From Liolophura sinensis (Eukaryota; Mollusca; Polyplacophora; Chitonida; Chitonidae), in the NCBI RefSeq assembly GCF_032854445.1, contig NC_088295.1, positions 44,131,385-44,195,384 on the forward strand: DNA of 64,000 bases, given 5' to 3'. The notes below the pieces were generated by a model, which was not told the origin of the DNA, did no database searches, and worked only from the letters and a program-made list of their open reading frames with translations. Positions 47,958 through 60,113 of the stretch are shown piece after piece (within the stretch, counting starts at the first letter, position 1; the number at the start of each line of letters is the position of its first letter). The translations under genes were made by a program, and so were the position numbers.

Positions 47958-50900
47958 ATGGTAAGTTCTTCGTGCAACAGTTATTATATGTAATATTAAC
48001 AGCTTGATTCAAAATAATTTAGTTTCTTTCGCTAACCCACATACGTCGCTTGTCACTTGACAGCTCAGTCAATGTTGTCGGATTGTATCATGCATGCAAA
48101 AATGTCGGAACATGGACGGGGTGATTTTATTTATGTTCACTTATGACATTAAGTTATGTACCTACTATTGAATTCAACGTCATATCAAACAATAACACCT
48201 TAACTGTCACTCGCTTAATTTAAATACATGATTGTGGGTGGAAACAGTTTAAATACGGTACCTAGTTTACACGTATTTCTTGTGGCGATTTTAATACCCA
48301 GGGGCCGGCCCTGTATGCTGGCTAGTCATGTAGACCTAGTCCAGACATGTTTGGTCTAGTTCCTAAACACAACTGTCACAGTAAAACAATTACGTTTTAT
48401 CAACTGAGCTGAAACCAACTGTTTTGTTTTTTCTCTATATCAAGGCTGGATTGAATATAGTCCAAGTACACTGGCTGTTGGTTAAAGAATATTTGAATGT
48501 GCCATAACTATGACTGCTCCAGAATCATGGCTGCTCAACCTATCTGTAACCTGTAGGTTGAACAGCCATGAATATAGACACTGCATATTTAATGAAATTT
48601 AATGTTTTTGCTTGAAATGTCAGCATATTTAGATGTTAACATTTGAAATGGAGCAAAATTAAGGACATTAAATTTGCAATGGCAGTAAATCAGACTAGAA
48701 ATGTAACTCCTGCTCATCTGCTTAAGAGGGGAGGTTGTCAACTATGAGTTTAAAATTTTTACACATAAACATGAATATCTATGTATTGCCTTGGCTAGGG
48801 GTAGTGGGTTAAGATGCTTAACTTCCAATCACTTGGAAGTGTTGGTTAAGCACCAAAAACTAGCAGGTGTGAATTTCTTAGATTCCTCAGTCTCCAATGT
48901 TTTTAGGGCCTTTGGCCACCATTGTATAAGTAAAATATTTTTGAGTATGGCACAAAACACCAATCAAATAAATAAATAAGGGATGAAGTTTGCCATCCAC
49001 AAATACGACATACATATTGATATTGCTCTGCAGCTGAAGATCTGTGCATCTACATGTACCATAACATGATTATTTTTTAAAAGGCAGTGATTTGCTTGGG
49101 ATACTTCTGTTTCTTCCATTTGTACACCTGATCTCTGTCATATAAGTGAAAAATTTGTGTATGGGACCAATGAAATAAATAAAAGGAAAAAAAAAACAGA
49201 TATGTATATAGGTGCAGGCTTTGGTTTTAATAATAAAAAAATGACATTTTCAGCCGGGCAGCGCCATCTCCTCTAACAGTTCTGGGAACTCTTCAAGACG
49301 AGGAAGGACAAAGAATTACAGAGTTGTCAGCAACACTTCACAGGTTGATGAGTCGTTATTTGGAATACCAAATCATGTACAGCAGCGAGAAGACATGCTG
49401 CGAGAGAAGCGTGCTGGGGCAGAAATGAGCATCCAGAGACAGGCGGAAGAAGGAGTGCCAACAGGAAGCTACGAAACAGAAATGCCAAGAATAACAAAGA
49501 AACAGTAGAAGTCATAACCAAAGACCTTATCAGAAAATTGATGTAAGTAGTCTTGGAAATGGGATTGTTAAATGTGACAAAAATCTATGAAGACTTCTCT
49601 TGAACAGATGAGATTATAATCAACGGTTGTGTCTGCATCTTTTTGTGATGCATTTTATAAAACTGACTGGTGGCTAAGATGATATTGTATTGTCATCGAT
49701 GGACATTTCAAAAGTCCTGTTATAGAAGTGTGAATGGGGTTGGTACTTGCAAATGATTTTGGTAAATGCATAATATTTAAATGGAGAAGAGAACTAGTTA
49801 CAAGTGTACTATCACACACTAAGTATTTTGTCTATCTTTGAGGCAACTATAACAGGCACAGTATACTTATATAGCCCATTTATGCTGCATATATGAGTAA
49901 TGACTTCAGTCCTGATTTTTTTTTCATATATAACCAAAGTACTGTAACCGATGACCTTTTTTCAGAGTACCAGCTGAGGATCCATCTGGCCAGTCTGTCA
50001 TTTTGAGCCGAGCCGAGTTTGAGCGGATTAGATACGGAGCTCAGATCTTGAGTAAAGCTCAACGGGAGATGATTCAGGAACAAATAAAACAGGAAAAGGA
50101 GAAAAATATGGTGAGTAGGAATTATCCATTCAGATCAGGTTCTTACTAAATTTCTTGTACCATATTGGACCCCATAGTACAAAAAAGGGATACTTATTAA
50201 ACTAAGCGTCTTTTACTGTAGTGACTGCAAAACATGGACCATCCAAATAATCGACCGCCGGCAATCATCAGTGGATATACGCGATCCCCTCCTGGAGTCA
50301 ATTTAATCTGTGCTGTCAAAGTATGAAAATAATGCTTGTCACTTTTTCGATTCTTCCCAGGGTAAATAGATTAAGTGTTGTGAATAGTTATTTATTTATG
50401 GGGCTGTGAACGGACAACACCGTTCCCCGTTTCATGCATTCGCCAGTACACTGTAGCTGGTAAACTTCAGACAACCGGAGAATGGGTGGTTAGCATGCCT
50501 GTCCGACGGGATCATGATTTGAGACAGTTTTGGAATTTACAGTGTTGTAACAACTGTGGCTGATACTTTCTTCCTTTTAATTCATCGATAAAAAATATAG
50601 GTGTGACTTGCCGGGAAATCTTCCAGCCTCGCTGTCATTTCCACAAATTAAAATCTTTCCTTTGTCAAATCTCAACTAGACTTGTTTTCACTCACAGAAT
50701 GAACTAAGACTTGGCATGGCAAAGACTTAAAAATGGGCAATCTTTATTATACATGTAACATTCCACTCTTGGTGCTAGAAACAAGGAGATTAGTCTGGTA
50801 CTGCATTGTCAAACCATTGTCAGTATATACCATGACTGAGAGGTACCTCATTCATGGAAATGTTGAAAGTGATGTTTCTGTGAAGAAACTATTTTTGTTC

Positions 50901-53900
50901 TCAACAGGATGACTGCACAGAGAGAAAGATTTCATTAAGACTATGGATGTGGCTCGACAGAAGAATGAGAAACTGAACGATTTGGAGGAGGAAGCCAAGG
51001 AGAAAGCTCAGCATCTGCTTTCTAAGGCTAACGAGATGAGGCAGGAAGAAGAGGATGAGATCAAACACCTGAACGAGGTGAGGACATTAACACATCAGCA
51101 CAACCAGAGGTTTTAATTGGAAAGCGGATGTAAATGGGAGCTTACTGCGCTTAACAATCCTAAGCTAAGGAAAGAAATTGGCTCCTTAGGGGGAAGCAGA
51201 GGTTGTTTTACAGGTGACATAACACAGACAAATCGATGTGAAACATCATTGTGCAAAATATCCTCCTACATTTCTCAACCCTTTTCTATTTATAGTTGTG
51301 TTGGCATGCGTATTGTGCTCTCAGTCATGAAGATAAGAATACTCAGGAATAATTGATGATCAAATTTATTTTTGAATCCATGAACAAGATTTGTTTTCTG
51401 TTTCAACTGTAAGGATCAGTAGATGGAGTAATAATTATGTTCTGTAGCCTTTTGACATAACTCTCTGGGCTGTGCTCTCCTCTGTCTAACCAGCTGTTGT
51501 CATGTAAATGAAATATTTGGTACAGCATAAAAACCCAGTCAGTCAAATTACTGAAATTAATGCATGACAAAATAGTACTGATGACCGTGTTTTCTTTGTC
51601 AATGAGGTGAATACATTAGTACCACATGTATGTACTTTTTATTCACCATTTAATATATAGGTGTATGTACATGTACAATGGTATACAATGAATTGCAAGT
51701 TGTGGCCAAGTGGTTAAAGTAACAGGCTTTTCATCGGATATAAAATGTGGATTCAAACCAGGCCATGCACAGGGGTTTCATAAACTTGCAGGAACTTGCC
51801 AAAGGTCGGGGGTTTACCACGTGCTCTCCAATTTCCTCTAAACATAAAACTAACCACCATTATACATTATATAAGTGAAAAATTCTTTAGAATAGTGTTA
51901 AACAACAATGAATGAAATAATTACATGTAAATAAGTATATAATTGCTAGTATACACTGTGGTATGAATCACTTATGAAATAAGTAAAAGTACAGTATACA
52001 AAATGCTGATGTCGTCATTTACATGCAGCTCATCCTGAACGCCAAATGCCATGCAATCCGTGATGCTCAGCTTCTGGAGAAGAGACAGATTAAAAGTGAG
52101 ATGGAGGTGGAGGACAAAAGACTGGATGTGATGATGGAGGTAGACCGTCAAACTGGCATCAAAGTGCAGGAGGAGATCGAAAAGAAACGCAAAGAGGAGC
52201 GGCTCTTGGGGGCAGCCAAGCTGCTGGAACAGATCCAAGAGAATGAACAGGAGCGACTGTTTGAGTTAGAGAGGAAGGACCAGGAAAATATACAGATGCA
52301 GAAGTATGTGGAGAAAATGATGGTCGAGGATCAGGAGACATTGGAAAAGAAACACAAGCAACAGACAAATCTGAGGGTAAGATTACTTTATATTTGAAAC
52401 ACAAATGTTCGTTTTTACACTCCAGGGTCTTTTGTACACTATTTTTCTTGGTTATTGAACCTTTAAAGTGTTGTACACAAGAACCATGCTCTAGGCATGT
52501 CATTGAGGTACAGGAAGTTAATATTATATTGTAAATGTTACCTAAATTAGTTTCTGTAATCTTTTCTGTTTGTTGTAGTAAACTAGCAGTGATAAATGAA
52601 ACTAGAAATGTACCATACTCACCATTCCCATGAAACTGTAATCAGATTGTGATCTGTTTTCTAACAAATTTGGGCTGTGTGTGTTGCAGGAGGAGCTCAA
52701 TCAAGCAAATACAGAAATGCTTAAACGTAAAGAGCTCAAAGCTAAGCAAGAGAAAATGGGAGGAGCTTAAGGTCGTGGAGTATATGAAACAGAAGGCCGT
52801 AAGTGTAATAGTCAGACTGAATTTCAGGTGGATGATTCACTGAATTGGGATTGATGACACCAAGTTATTTTTGAATTTGTCAAAATTAATCATTTGACTT
52901 TTTGTCAAAATTAATAATTTGTCATTTTGTCAAAATTAATTGTTGGTTTTGTCAAACTACTTTGTGTTACTTTATGCATTCATGTATGTATACTCATGTA
53001 TGCTTGTACAAGATTCTGTGACAGTACTCAGATGAAAATTTCTGTGTAAAACAGGAACGTGAAACTGCTTTTGAGAAAGAACAGGAGAAAATTCGCATTG
53101 AGAAAGAGAGAGAGGTGGCTAGGCTGAGGGCATTACAGGAGCGGGCACGAGACGAACAGGCTGAACGTGATATGCTGCGAGCGAAGCGGGCACAGGAGCA
53201 GGCCGAGAGAGACTGGCGTAAAAAGGAGGCAATCGAGGCTGCCAAAAAAGCTGAGACGGAAGCCATGTTGAAACACGCCAGAGCCAATCAAATGGCTCAA
53301 AAAGAGCACTTCCTGGCAGTCCAGGCAAACAGAGAGAGAGTGGAATTTGAACGTGTTCTCAAGTAAGAATGGTTTCTTCTGTTATTAGCATGGTAGCCAA
53401 TATTGACTTAAAGAAGGGACATTTCTACATGTTCATTGTACTGGAATTCTGTACTCAACTGGATATAGATTATTTGTCGATCAAAATCTTCTGCTTTGGC
53501 TTTTATGGGTAGATGTCTTTCTTGCTAACATACATGATAATTGGAAAAGCTGTACTCTGATATTAAGTGTGGGCAATGAAGATTGAGGTAGTTTGTAATT
53601 TTTGTATGTATTCATAATTTCACCCACAGCACCCACTACCTCTGGAAAGATATGAATTGTTGTGTATATTCCCAAACATCTTGGGTTTCTTCCAAAAAAT
53701 ACCAAATGGAAAACAGAATAAGCAAACAGAGAATTTATATGCCAAACTAAATGCATGTATATAAAACTTTGGTATTCTTTGTTTACCTTGATCCAAGGGC
53801 CCACAAAATTAATCTTTGAAACTCACAATCTTGTTGAAATCAGCCAGTATTTGAGGCACTAATTGCATTGAATCCAACAACGAATCAGAACTAATACATT

Positions 53901-54752
53901 CAAATAAGCAAAACTTATGCAAGGTGACTGGGCTGAATATCAAACTTGATCTGACTGGGATGTTCGAGAAAGTCTAGACCAACATTTTTCAGCATAAGAA
54001 AATATTCGGAGGAAGTTATTGTAAAGCATGACAGATGAATGGACGGACAGACTCAAATTCATATTCATCTCTCTTTTTGAAAGCATGGAATAAAAAAGAA
54101 ATACCAAAGATAAATTAGTAGACAGGTAACTGATGGCATCTGGTTGTTATTGTAGAGCACAAAAAGAGCTTATTGAGAAGGAGAAACGTGAGGAGGATCA
54201 GCACGTGAAGAAGAGGCTGATGCATGCTGAAGAGGTGAGGAGACAGATCAGACAGAAGGAGCAGGAGAGGATCGCTGAGAGGAATGCCTTCTTTGAGGAG
54301 GGTGTCAAGCTGGACGAGGAGGCTAGGCTGAGGAGGCAGAAACTGGATGAAGTCAAACTGAAGAAACTCAACACACTCAGGTAAGAAAGGACTTAAAGAT
54401 GAGTCTTATCTGGGCATTCTTTCAGATAATGCCTGAAATAAGTAGTTGAAAAGTACTCATGTAAAGTTACAGCAGGGAGAGCATTCTAATTAACCCAGAA
54501 AATGTCATTTGCAAAGAAAGCAATAGTAAGAAAAATACTTTAAATGGTTGTATTAGAGGGTTTGGGTTTCTTCCTTTATCAGATGGATTGGAAATACATA
54601 ATGTTATTTCTGATAAATTTACTTATCTGCGGAAACATGAATGTGCTAAATAGGTTTTCTTGTGTTTTCCTTTCAGAAATGTCGGCATTCCAGAGAAGTA
54701 TTTATCACAAGTGGAGAGGAAGATCAACCAACATCCACAACTAGCCTCATAA
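47958..54752 (+). CDS. CFAP45: CFAP45, axonemal microtubule-inner protein (three apparent frameshifts)
   Basis: A coiled-coil microtubule-inner protein of motile cilia, known to bind AMP and support beating. Coding exons: 47958-47960 (ATG only), 49254-49542, 49966-50110, 50908-51077, 52029-52376, 52690-52798, 53055-53362, 54156-54380, 54677-54752. Nearly the whole protein is charged helix. It matches human CFAP45 at SQVDESLFG, VPAEDPSGQSVILSRAEFER, ILNAKCHAIRDAQLLEKRQI, RLDVMMEVDRQ, LRALQERARDEQAERDMLRA, KEHFLAVQANRERVEFERVL, RNAFFEEGVKLDEEARLRR and VGIPEKYLSQVERKI. Three one-base frameshifts interrupt it: a base missing near 49457, one missing near 50924 and one extra near 52759. The exon sum is 1,673 bases; correcting these gives 1,674, or 557 residues, against 551 in human. 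Exact restoration of phase at every junction argues for sequence error over decay. Confidence 0.92.
48785..48985 (+). mobile_element. Diverged SINE in CFAP45 intron 1
   Basis: The 3' end matches family A (ccaccattgtataagtaaaa, then gcacaaaacaccaatcaaat and an aaataaataag tail). The 5' part is too diverged to confirm a head. A second tail-like piece lies at about 49125-49190. Confidence 0.65.
51693..51930 (+). mobile_element. Diverged tRNA-derived SINE in CFAP45 intron 4
   Basis: A tRNA-like head (gttgtggccaagtggttaaa, then gattcaaaccaggcc) is followed by a body like family A (ggtttaccacgtgctctcca, then atataagtgaaaaattcttt) and a tail gtgttaaacaacaatgaatg. An older relative of family A, in gene-sense orientation. 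Confidence 0.7.
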
Positions 54753-55235
54753 TAACTCTCATCGTTAAGTTCTTACCTTTGTGTGCATCTGTCTCCTTAC
54801 CAAAAACTTTCCCTCTCTTGAGCTGTGGCTGCTGCCATAGTCAGGATAATTACCACAGTATTGACTTTATGAATAAGCTTGAAAATCTTGACACCAAAGT
54901 GATATCATATACATGTATTCGTTAGATTGGTGAGAGCCTATGGAAGTATTGCTTAATTATATGGTGTATCATGACTTACAATATAATTATTATATACAGT
55001 GTACCATATTCATAGCACCAAATTAATGAAGAAGTTAACGACATTGAACATAAATGAATTGGTCTGAAATTTAATGGGAGGGTAGATTGTTTTTAAATGT
55101 TAAAATTGAGTGTTTCGGGGTGGAGCAGGAGAAAGATGATCAAATAAGTATTATGTTTGGGTTTGAACAACAAATTTGTACATGTAATGTGTGTATATAT
55201 ATACCACTGTGCACTATTGGTGTATAAAAGTTGTA

Positions 55236-55241
55236 AATAAA
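55236..55241 (+). terminator. CFAP45: CFAP45 polyadenylation signal
   Basis: A canonical AATAAA lies 484 bases after the CFAP45 stop codon, followed by the end of similarity to anything gene-like. It gives a 3' UTR of about 0.5 kb. Confidence 0.7.
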
Positions 55242-55436
55242 ACTTAACTTTATATAACATCATCTAAATGAATTGTCTCTGTTTTGCCATTACTGGTATT
55301 TAAAACACCTCATTGTTTGGGGTTTCACACAGTACGAAATATTTTACACCCTGGCACTACATTTTATAGCTGTAAGAAACTTGGCAGGACTTTAGGGAAC
55401 CTCCACACCTTGTTTTAGGTATTCAACTTAAAACTG

Positions 55437-55900
55437 TGAATGAATGAATGAATGATTGGAGTTGAACATTGTACTTAGCAATTTTTCAGTCATATGATGA
55501 CAATTGGTCATTACATGTAGGTGTGTGTAAATATACTGTGCCTTCTTGTGTTGGGCGTCCATGTTGCCAAAGTGCTGCTGCAACTGAAGTATGCCGAAGA
55601 CACCAGACATGACATCCAACCCAGTCACATTATACTGACGCCAGGCCAACCAGTCATGGGGGTAGTTTCATGAAGCGTATATAGTCTTCAGTTGCCGTTA
55701 GCTAAGTGCACTTTATATCTGTACAACATACGTTGTTATGGTCGTTAAGGCCTTACTTAGATAAGAGAGCTTAATGAAACCAGCCTGTTTCCTTGCTCTA
55801 ACCTCTCAGTGCTGAGCACCAAATGAGGCAGTAACAAGTGCCATTTTTAAAGTTTTTGGTGTAACCCCACCCAGGCGCTCTAACCACTAGGCTACTGAAG
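55437..55900 (-). mobile_element. SINE family B-like, split by a nested element
   Basis: It parallels 40864-41181 from aacattgtacttagcaattt through the ccaaccagtc block, then is broken for about 125 bases. It resumes with cctgtttccttgctctaacc and ends at a decayed tRNA-like head (aaccccacccaggcgctcta). Confidence 0.82.
55658..55784. mobile_element. Short MITE-like element nested in a SINE
   Basis: The ends are imperfect inverted repeats: gtagtttcatgaagc at left and gcttaatgaaaccag at right. It has no coding capacity. It interrupts the SINE at 55437-55900, as shown by the uninterrupted copy at 40864-41181. A homologous element lies at 15851. Confidence 0.75.
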
Positions 55901-57124
55901 TGTTCAAAGAGCTGGATTTCAAAACATAACCACATTTGTCTAGGATTGATGATCTTTAATATGGAAGAAACACTGTTTTCACGGAGTTAAATGCCATAAA
56001 ATGTTTTGATTTTAAGGTGGGCTCTAGAGACCATATTAATAATGTACACGTGTATGTCACCAATGCCGTCACAGCCATCTTGCCCTACACTTGATATTTT
56101 AATGTGGCATTCATGTTTTCATGTCCAGGCAAACAATACAAGAATAAAGTCACAAGAATTTTAATCAGACCAGAACTTAAAAAGTGTAGAAAAGTTGTAA
56201 CATCATTGGCAACATGCATCATCCATCTGTCCATAAATCCATAGATTTGACTACATTTGGTTCAGTCAAAGAAGAAAAAAAATCTCAGAAAACAATTGAA
56301 AGTCTCTCCAGATACAGCTTTCAACGGTCTTTTTTTCATCATGGTTTCCTCAATTTCTTTGTAGTTTAGATGATCAGAGGTAGTTTTCATTTACTTATCT
56401 TGCTTAGAGTTGCTTTACTCGTATGATGACAGCTGGTGATGAGTCATGTCAAGGACAAAAGCAGGCAAATTTCATTGGTTTCCAAGGAACCGTCTTTGAT
56501 ACAAAGTAGTTGCAATAGTGGGTCGAGAACATTTCCCCATAGTGTTGCGATGGCTGTTACATCAGGCAACATCTCAACTTCTTTGTAAGATGAGCGCCAG
56601 AGATTTTAAATTGTGTTGTACTTCATAAGCCTTTAGCAGAATCAGCAACCTACCAGGTTAAATCAGCCAAGAAAACAGATATTCAAAATATATGTGATGT
56701 TTGGGCGGGCTGTTTATTTTATGATCAGATGTGATTTCCATGATGTTAGAATGTTTTTAACTCTGGTCTTGTTTGCTATCTTTAATTGACATTTATGTTG
56801 TAAGTTGACAGACAAGCTTTTGTGCAAGCATTCTCACAAACCTACAAAATCCAGTTTTATGCACCATATTTGTCAAACTAATTTGTATTAGTAGTAACCT
56901 TACATTTTTAAGTTTCTATGCCATTGATTTCTTTTAGTAGCTTTGATGGGAGAAAACCACCCATTTACAATATGTCGGTCAGTTCCTTTGAACCTCCCCA
57001 CTGCTTTCTAAATGTGGACCCAATAACCAACCCAAACCGTGCATAAAACTGGCCCACGATGACTGCAGATATTTAGCGTTACCCTGATCATGCCAGTGCG
57101 AAACAGACAATAGAACCATTAACA

Positions 57125-57262
57125 TTGCTTATTTATTTCATTGTGGTTTTGCATCGTGCTCAAGAATATTTCACTTCTTCGACAGCAGCCAGCATAGTAG
57201 CTGCAGGAAACCACACAGAAACCACGACCATCCGCAGGTTGCTGCAAGACTTCCCCACATAT
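57125..57262 (-). mobile_element. SINE family A, truncated
   Basis: A diverged fragment from tail to tgcaagacttccccacatat, in the region between convergent genes. Confidence 0.7.
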
Positions 57263-58070
57263 GAACCACTGACATTGTACCAACATCAAACCAACCACAA
57301 CCACCATACATTTCGCATTCATATATTTATACTGATGCTTCTGTGATCTTCACCTGTAGTGCGTTTTACACCTTAGCTTGACAAGATGAGCCAGCCAATA
57401 CTTGCATATACCTCCGATACCCAACACCAAGAAAGCTTAAGTATAGGTGTCATGAATAGCTGTGACAGGCAGCCCTGCCTGTTCCTCAGTGAGTTAGTCA
57501 AATTTCTGATTATCTTTTAACATGGCATTCACAAGCACTAACAAATCTGAAAATATATTCACCTACTTAGTACTATAATTTCTGTCACATTATGGAATAG
57601 GTATTGTACTTTCAGACTTGATGACAACGCCTGTGCTTTTAATTAATGAGGAGCCTCAAGTGCAAGACTTTTTATTGAATGTCACTGCCATTGCAAGTTT
57701 GTTCCTGTATTAACTTTATAATGTGACATCCTTCAGCATTGAACCTTGGTTTTTACAATCTGCGCACTGGTTTACAGTATTTATGGAAGGTTAGAATCTT
57801 GAACAGTTATCACCGCTGACTAATTCTGAAGATGTCAACAGACCCTCTGTGACCACTCATTGCTAGGTGTTTTTGCTCAAAACCCAGTTTGTCATGTCTC
57901 CAATCTCTTGGCTCTGGTCACCAAACCAGTAATGAGGATATCACACGTTGATCATTTTGCTATATGTGATCCTCTTTCACCTGTCCTCATTAATACCACC
58001 ATCATATCATTCTGTCCATTGTCTTTCCCATTTTTTTTTTTTGTGGGATGCCTGGGTGGGCACACTAATA

Positions 58071-58337
58071 TTTATTTATTTTATCTGATTGGTGTTTTAC
58101 GCTTTACTCAAGAATATTTCACTTATACAAAAGCGGTCAGCGTTATGGTCGGAGGAAACTGGGCAGAGCCTGGGGGTAATCCATGACCATCCGCAGGTTG
58201 CTGCAGACCTTCCCATGTAGGACCAGAGAGGACGCCAGCATGAGCTGGACTTGAACTCACAGTGAGCGCATTGATGAGAGGCTCCTGGGTCATTACACAG
58301 CGCTAGCGTGCAAACCAACTGAGCCATGGAGGCCCCG
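58071..58337 (-). mobile_element. SINE family A, full length
   Basis: A full copy with tail (tttatctgattggtgtttta) at left and head (ggggcctccatggctcagtt) at right, between the CFAP45 poly(A) signal and the 3' end of the unrecognised gene. Confidence 0.88.
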
Positions 58338-58384
58338 GCAAACTAATAGATGACCTAATAAAATTAGTAAACATATGTTTGGGT

Positions 58385-58555
58385 TTATACTGTGTCTCCT
58401 ACTCTCCCTGCGGCACGGTTAGTCCATGCCGTCAAAGTGCTGCAGCCACTGAAGTGTCTTGCCAAAGACACAACACCCAGTCACATTATACTCACAGCTA
58501 GCCAACCAGTTTCCTGCTTTCTTGCTCAAATCATTAGGCCACTGAAGTGTTCCCT
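58385..58555 (-). mobile_element. SINE family B-like, partial
   Basis: A body fragment (gccgtcaaagtgctgcagcc, then gccaaagacacaacacccag, then agccaaccagtttcctgctt) with both ends lost. Confidence 0.7.
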
Positions 58556-58628
58556 TACAAAATGTGTTTACTAAAAGTCAGAATAACAAGAATAAATACG
58601 ATGGGATTGTTTCTGTACAAACAGATAT

Positions 58629-60113
58629 TTTATTTTCTTTTTACTTTGTGTAATTCAGACCAGAAAAGGGCTATGTTGTAAAAGATACATTTTAACTACA
58701 AGAGGAAAAGCCAAAACAAATATTTGGTAAAAAAAAAAAAAAAAAAATGGCCGACAAGTATTGTGTCCAACAGTTAACAACTCTGATTCATCCAATCACA
58801 GGTCTTATTCCACAACAACAACAACAAATGTGCAAAAGAGAAAATCACTCAATCCCACATAGACTGCTTTATTCGAAACACCAGATATCCTACGTATCTG
58901 GCATGTAGTCGAACACAATCCATGTATTTTCAACTTTACTGCAACTTTTACACATTTTAGGTGTTTTACAGGGTTATATGTCAGAGTCTGAACATTTAAG
59001 ATTGAACGAAAAAAAAAATGTCTGACTAAAAGACCCTGAGCATAGATTTTGTTTTGATTTATGTTACCATGTTACCATGGCCACAGGCCAGCTGTAAACC
59101 CATATTGCTCAGCAAAGGCTACTGGTCATAACTGGCATAGTTCCTCGTCTTTGAGAAATTGTCTCGCCATGTAGCATTTCTTCTACATCAGGTAGCTGGA
59201 CTAATGTATGGTGGAAATGCATAAACACAGGGAAAGACATGTAGTTCTTAAATAAGTAGCGAAAAATAACCCTTGAAGCGCGAAAACTGGTTAAGCACAG
59301 CATTACAAAGCACAGAGAGCAGCGCAAACCATGAGGACTCGGGTGGTGTTGATTTGGTGTTATACAGTCTGTTAATATTTCTGGAGGACTCCAAAACTGA
59401 TCAAGTGAATTTTGTCTGAAAGATACAACACTCCAGCCTATAAAACATGTTACAGTGTCTATTGGCACTCACCCAATAGTTCTTGCACATCACTCAACTA
59501 AAAAAGCCACATGTAAATGACGAAAGCGCTTCTTTGTACATGCGAAAGACTGATCCATAATTTAATTTGTTAATCATTTTTAAAATGTTATACACAGAAC
59601 AGCTCTTTTAGACAAGACAGTCGTGTAAAAATTCAACAAAGATCTATCAGTACTAATAACTGGTTCATCAGTTTGGTACTGCAAAACAGTTTGACGCATA
59701 TCGACATAACAGTAGGTATAAGGAAAACAATTTTCAGTTAAAAATAATTAAATATGTTAAAAAAAGAAAAGAATCTAAATGTTATAGTTATAACATTACA
59801 GCACAAAAGGACATGTGCAAATGAACTGAAATCCTGCAAAAGAACCAGCGTGCATACAACACTTACAAAATACCTCTTCTTCACCTTTTAAATACACATA
59901 CAAACACAACAGCCTCTAAGATATCACACAAGAGAAAATTTCAGTTTTTCTTTTATATTTTTTCTTCTTTTTTTTTTCAACCCAGGGACAAAATGGGGAT
60001 TAAAAATTGAGATGGACTGGGAGTGGAAAAATGAATGAAATAAACCATGTTTAAATCAAATTTAAAAAAGTCATGATTTTAGTAAGTTTTCACTAGGGCG
60101 TCAGTAATGGGCG
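58629..60113 (-). other. Probable 3' UTR and poly(A) signal of the unrecognised gene
   Basis: Downstream of the stop at 60114-60116 there is about 1.5 kb of AT-rich sequence without a coding pattern or SINE. It ends at an AATAAA on the minus strand (58629-58634). The UTR extent is inferred from that signal. Confidence 0.45.

Larger units (their letters stand above)
55260..58070. other. Region between convergent genes CFAP45 and the unrecognised gene
   Basis: No exon-like sequence was found on either strand. The stretch holds the split SINE with its nested element at 55437, a SINE A fragment at 57125 and AT-rich DNA. Confidence 0.5.
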
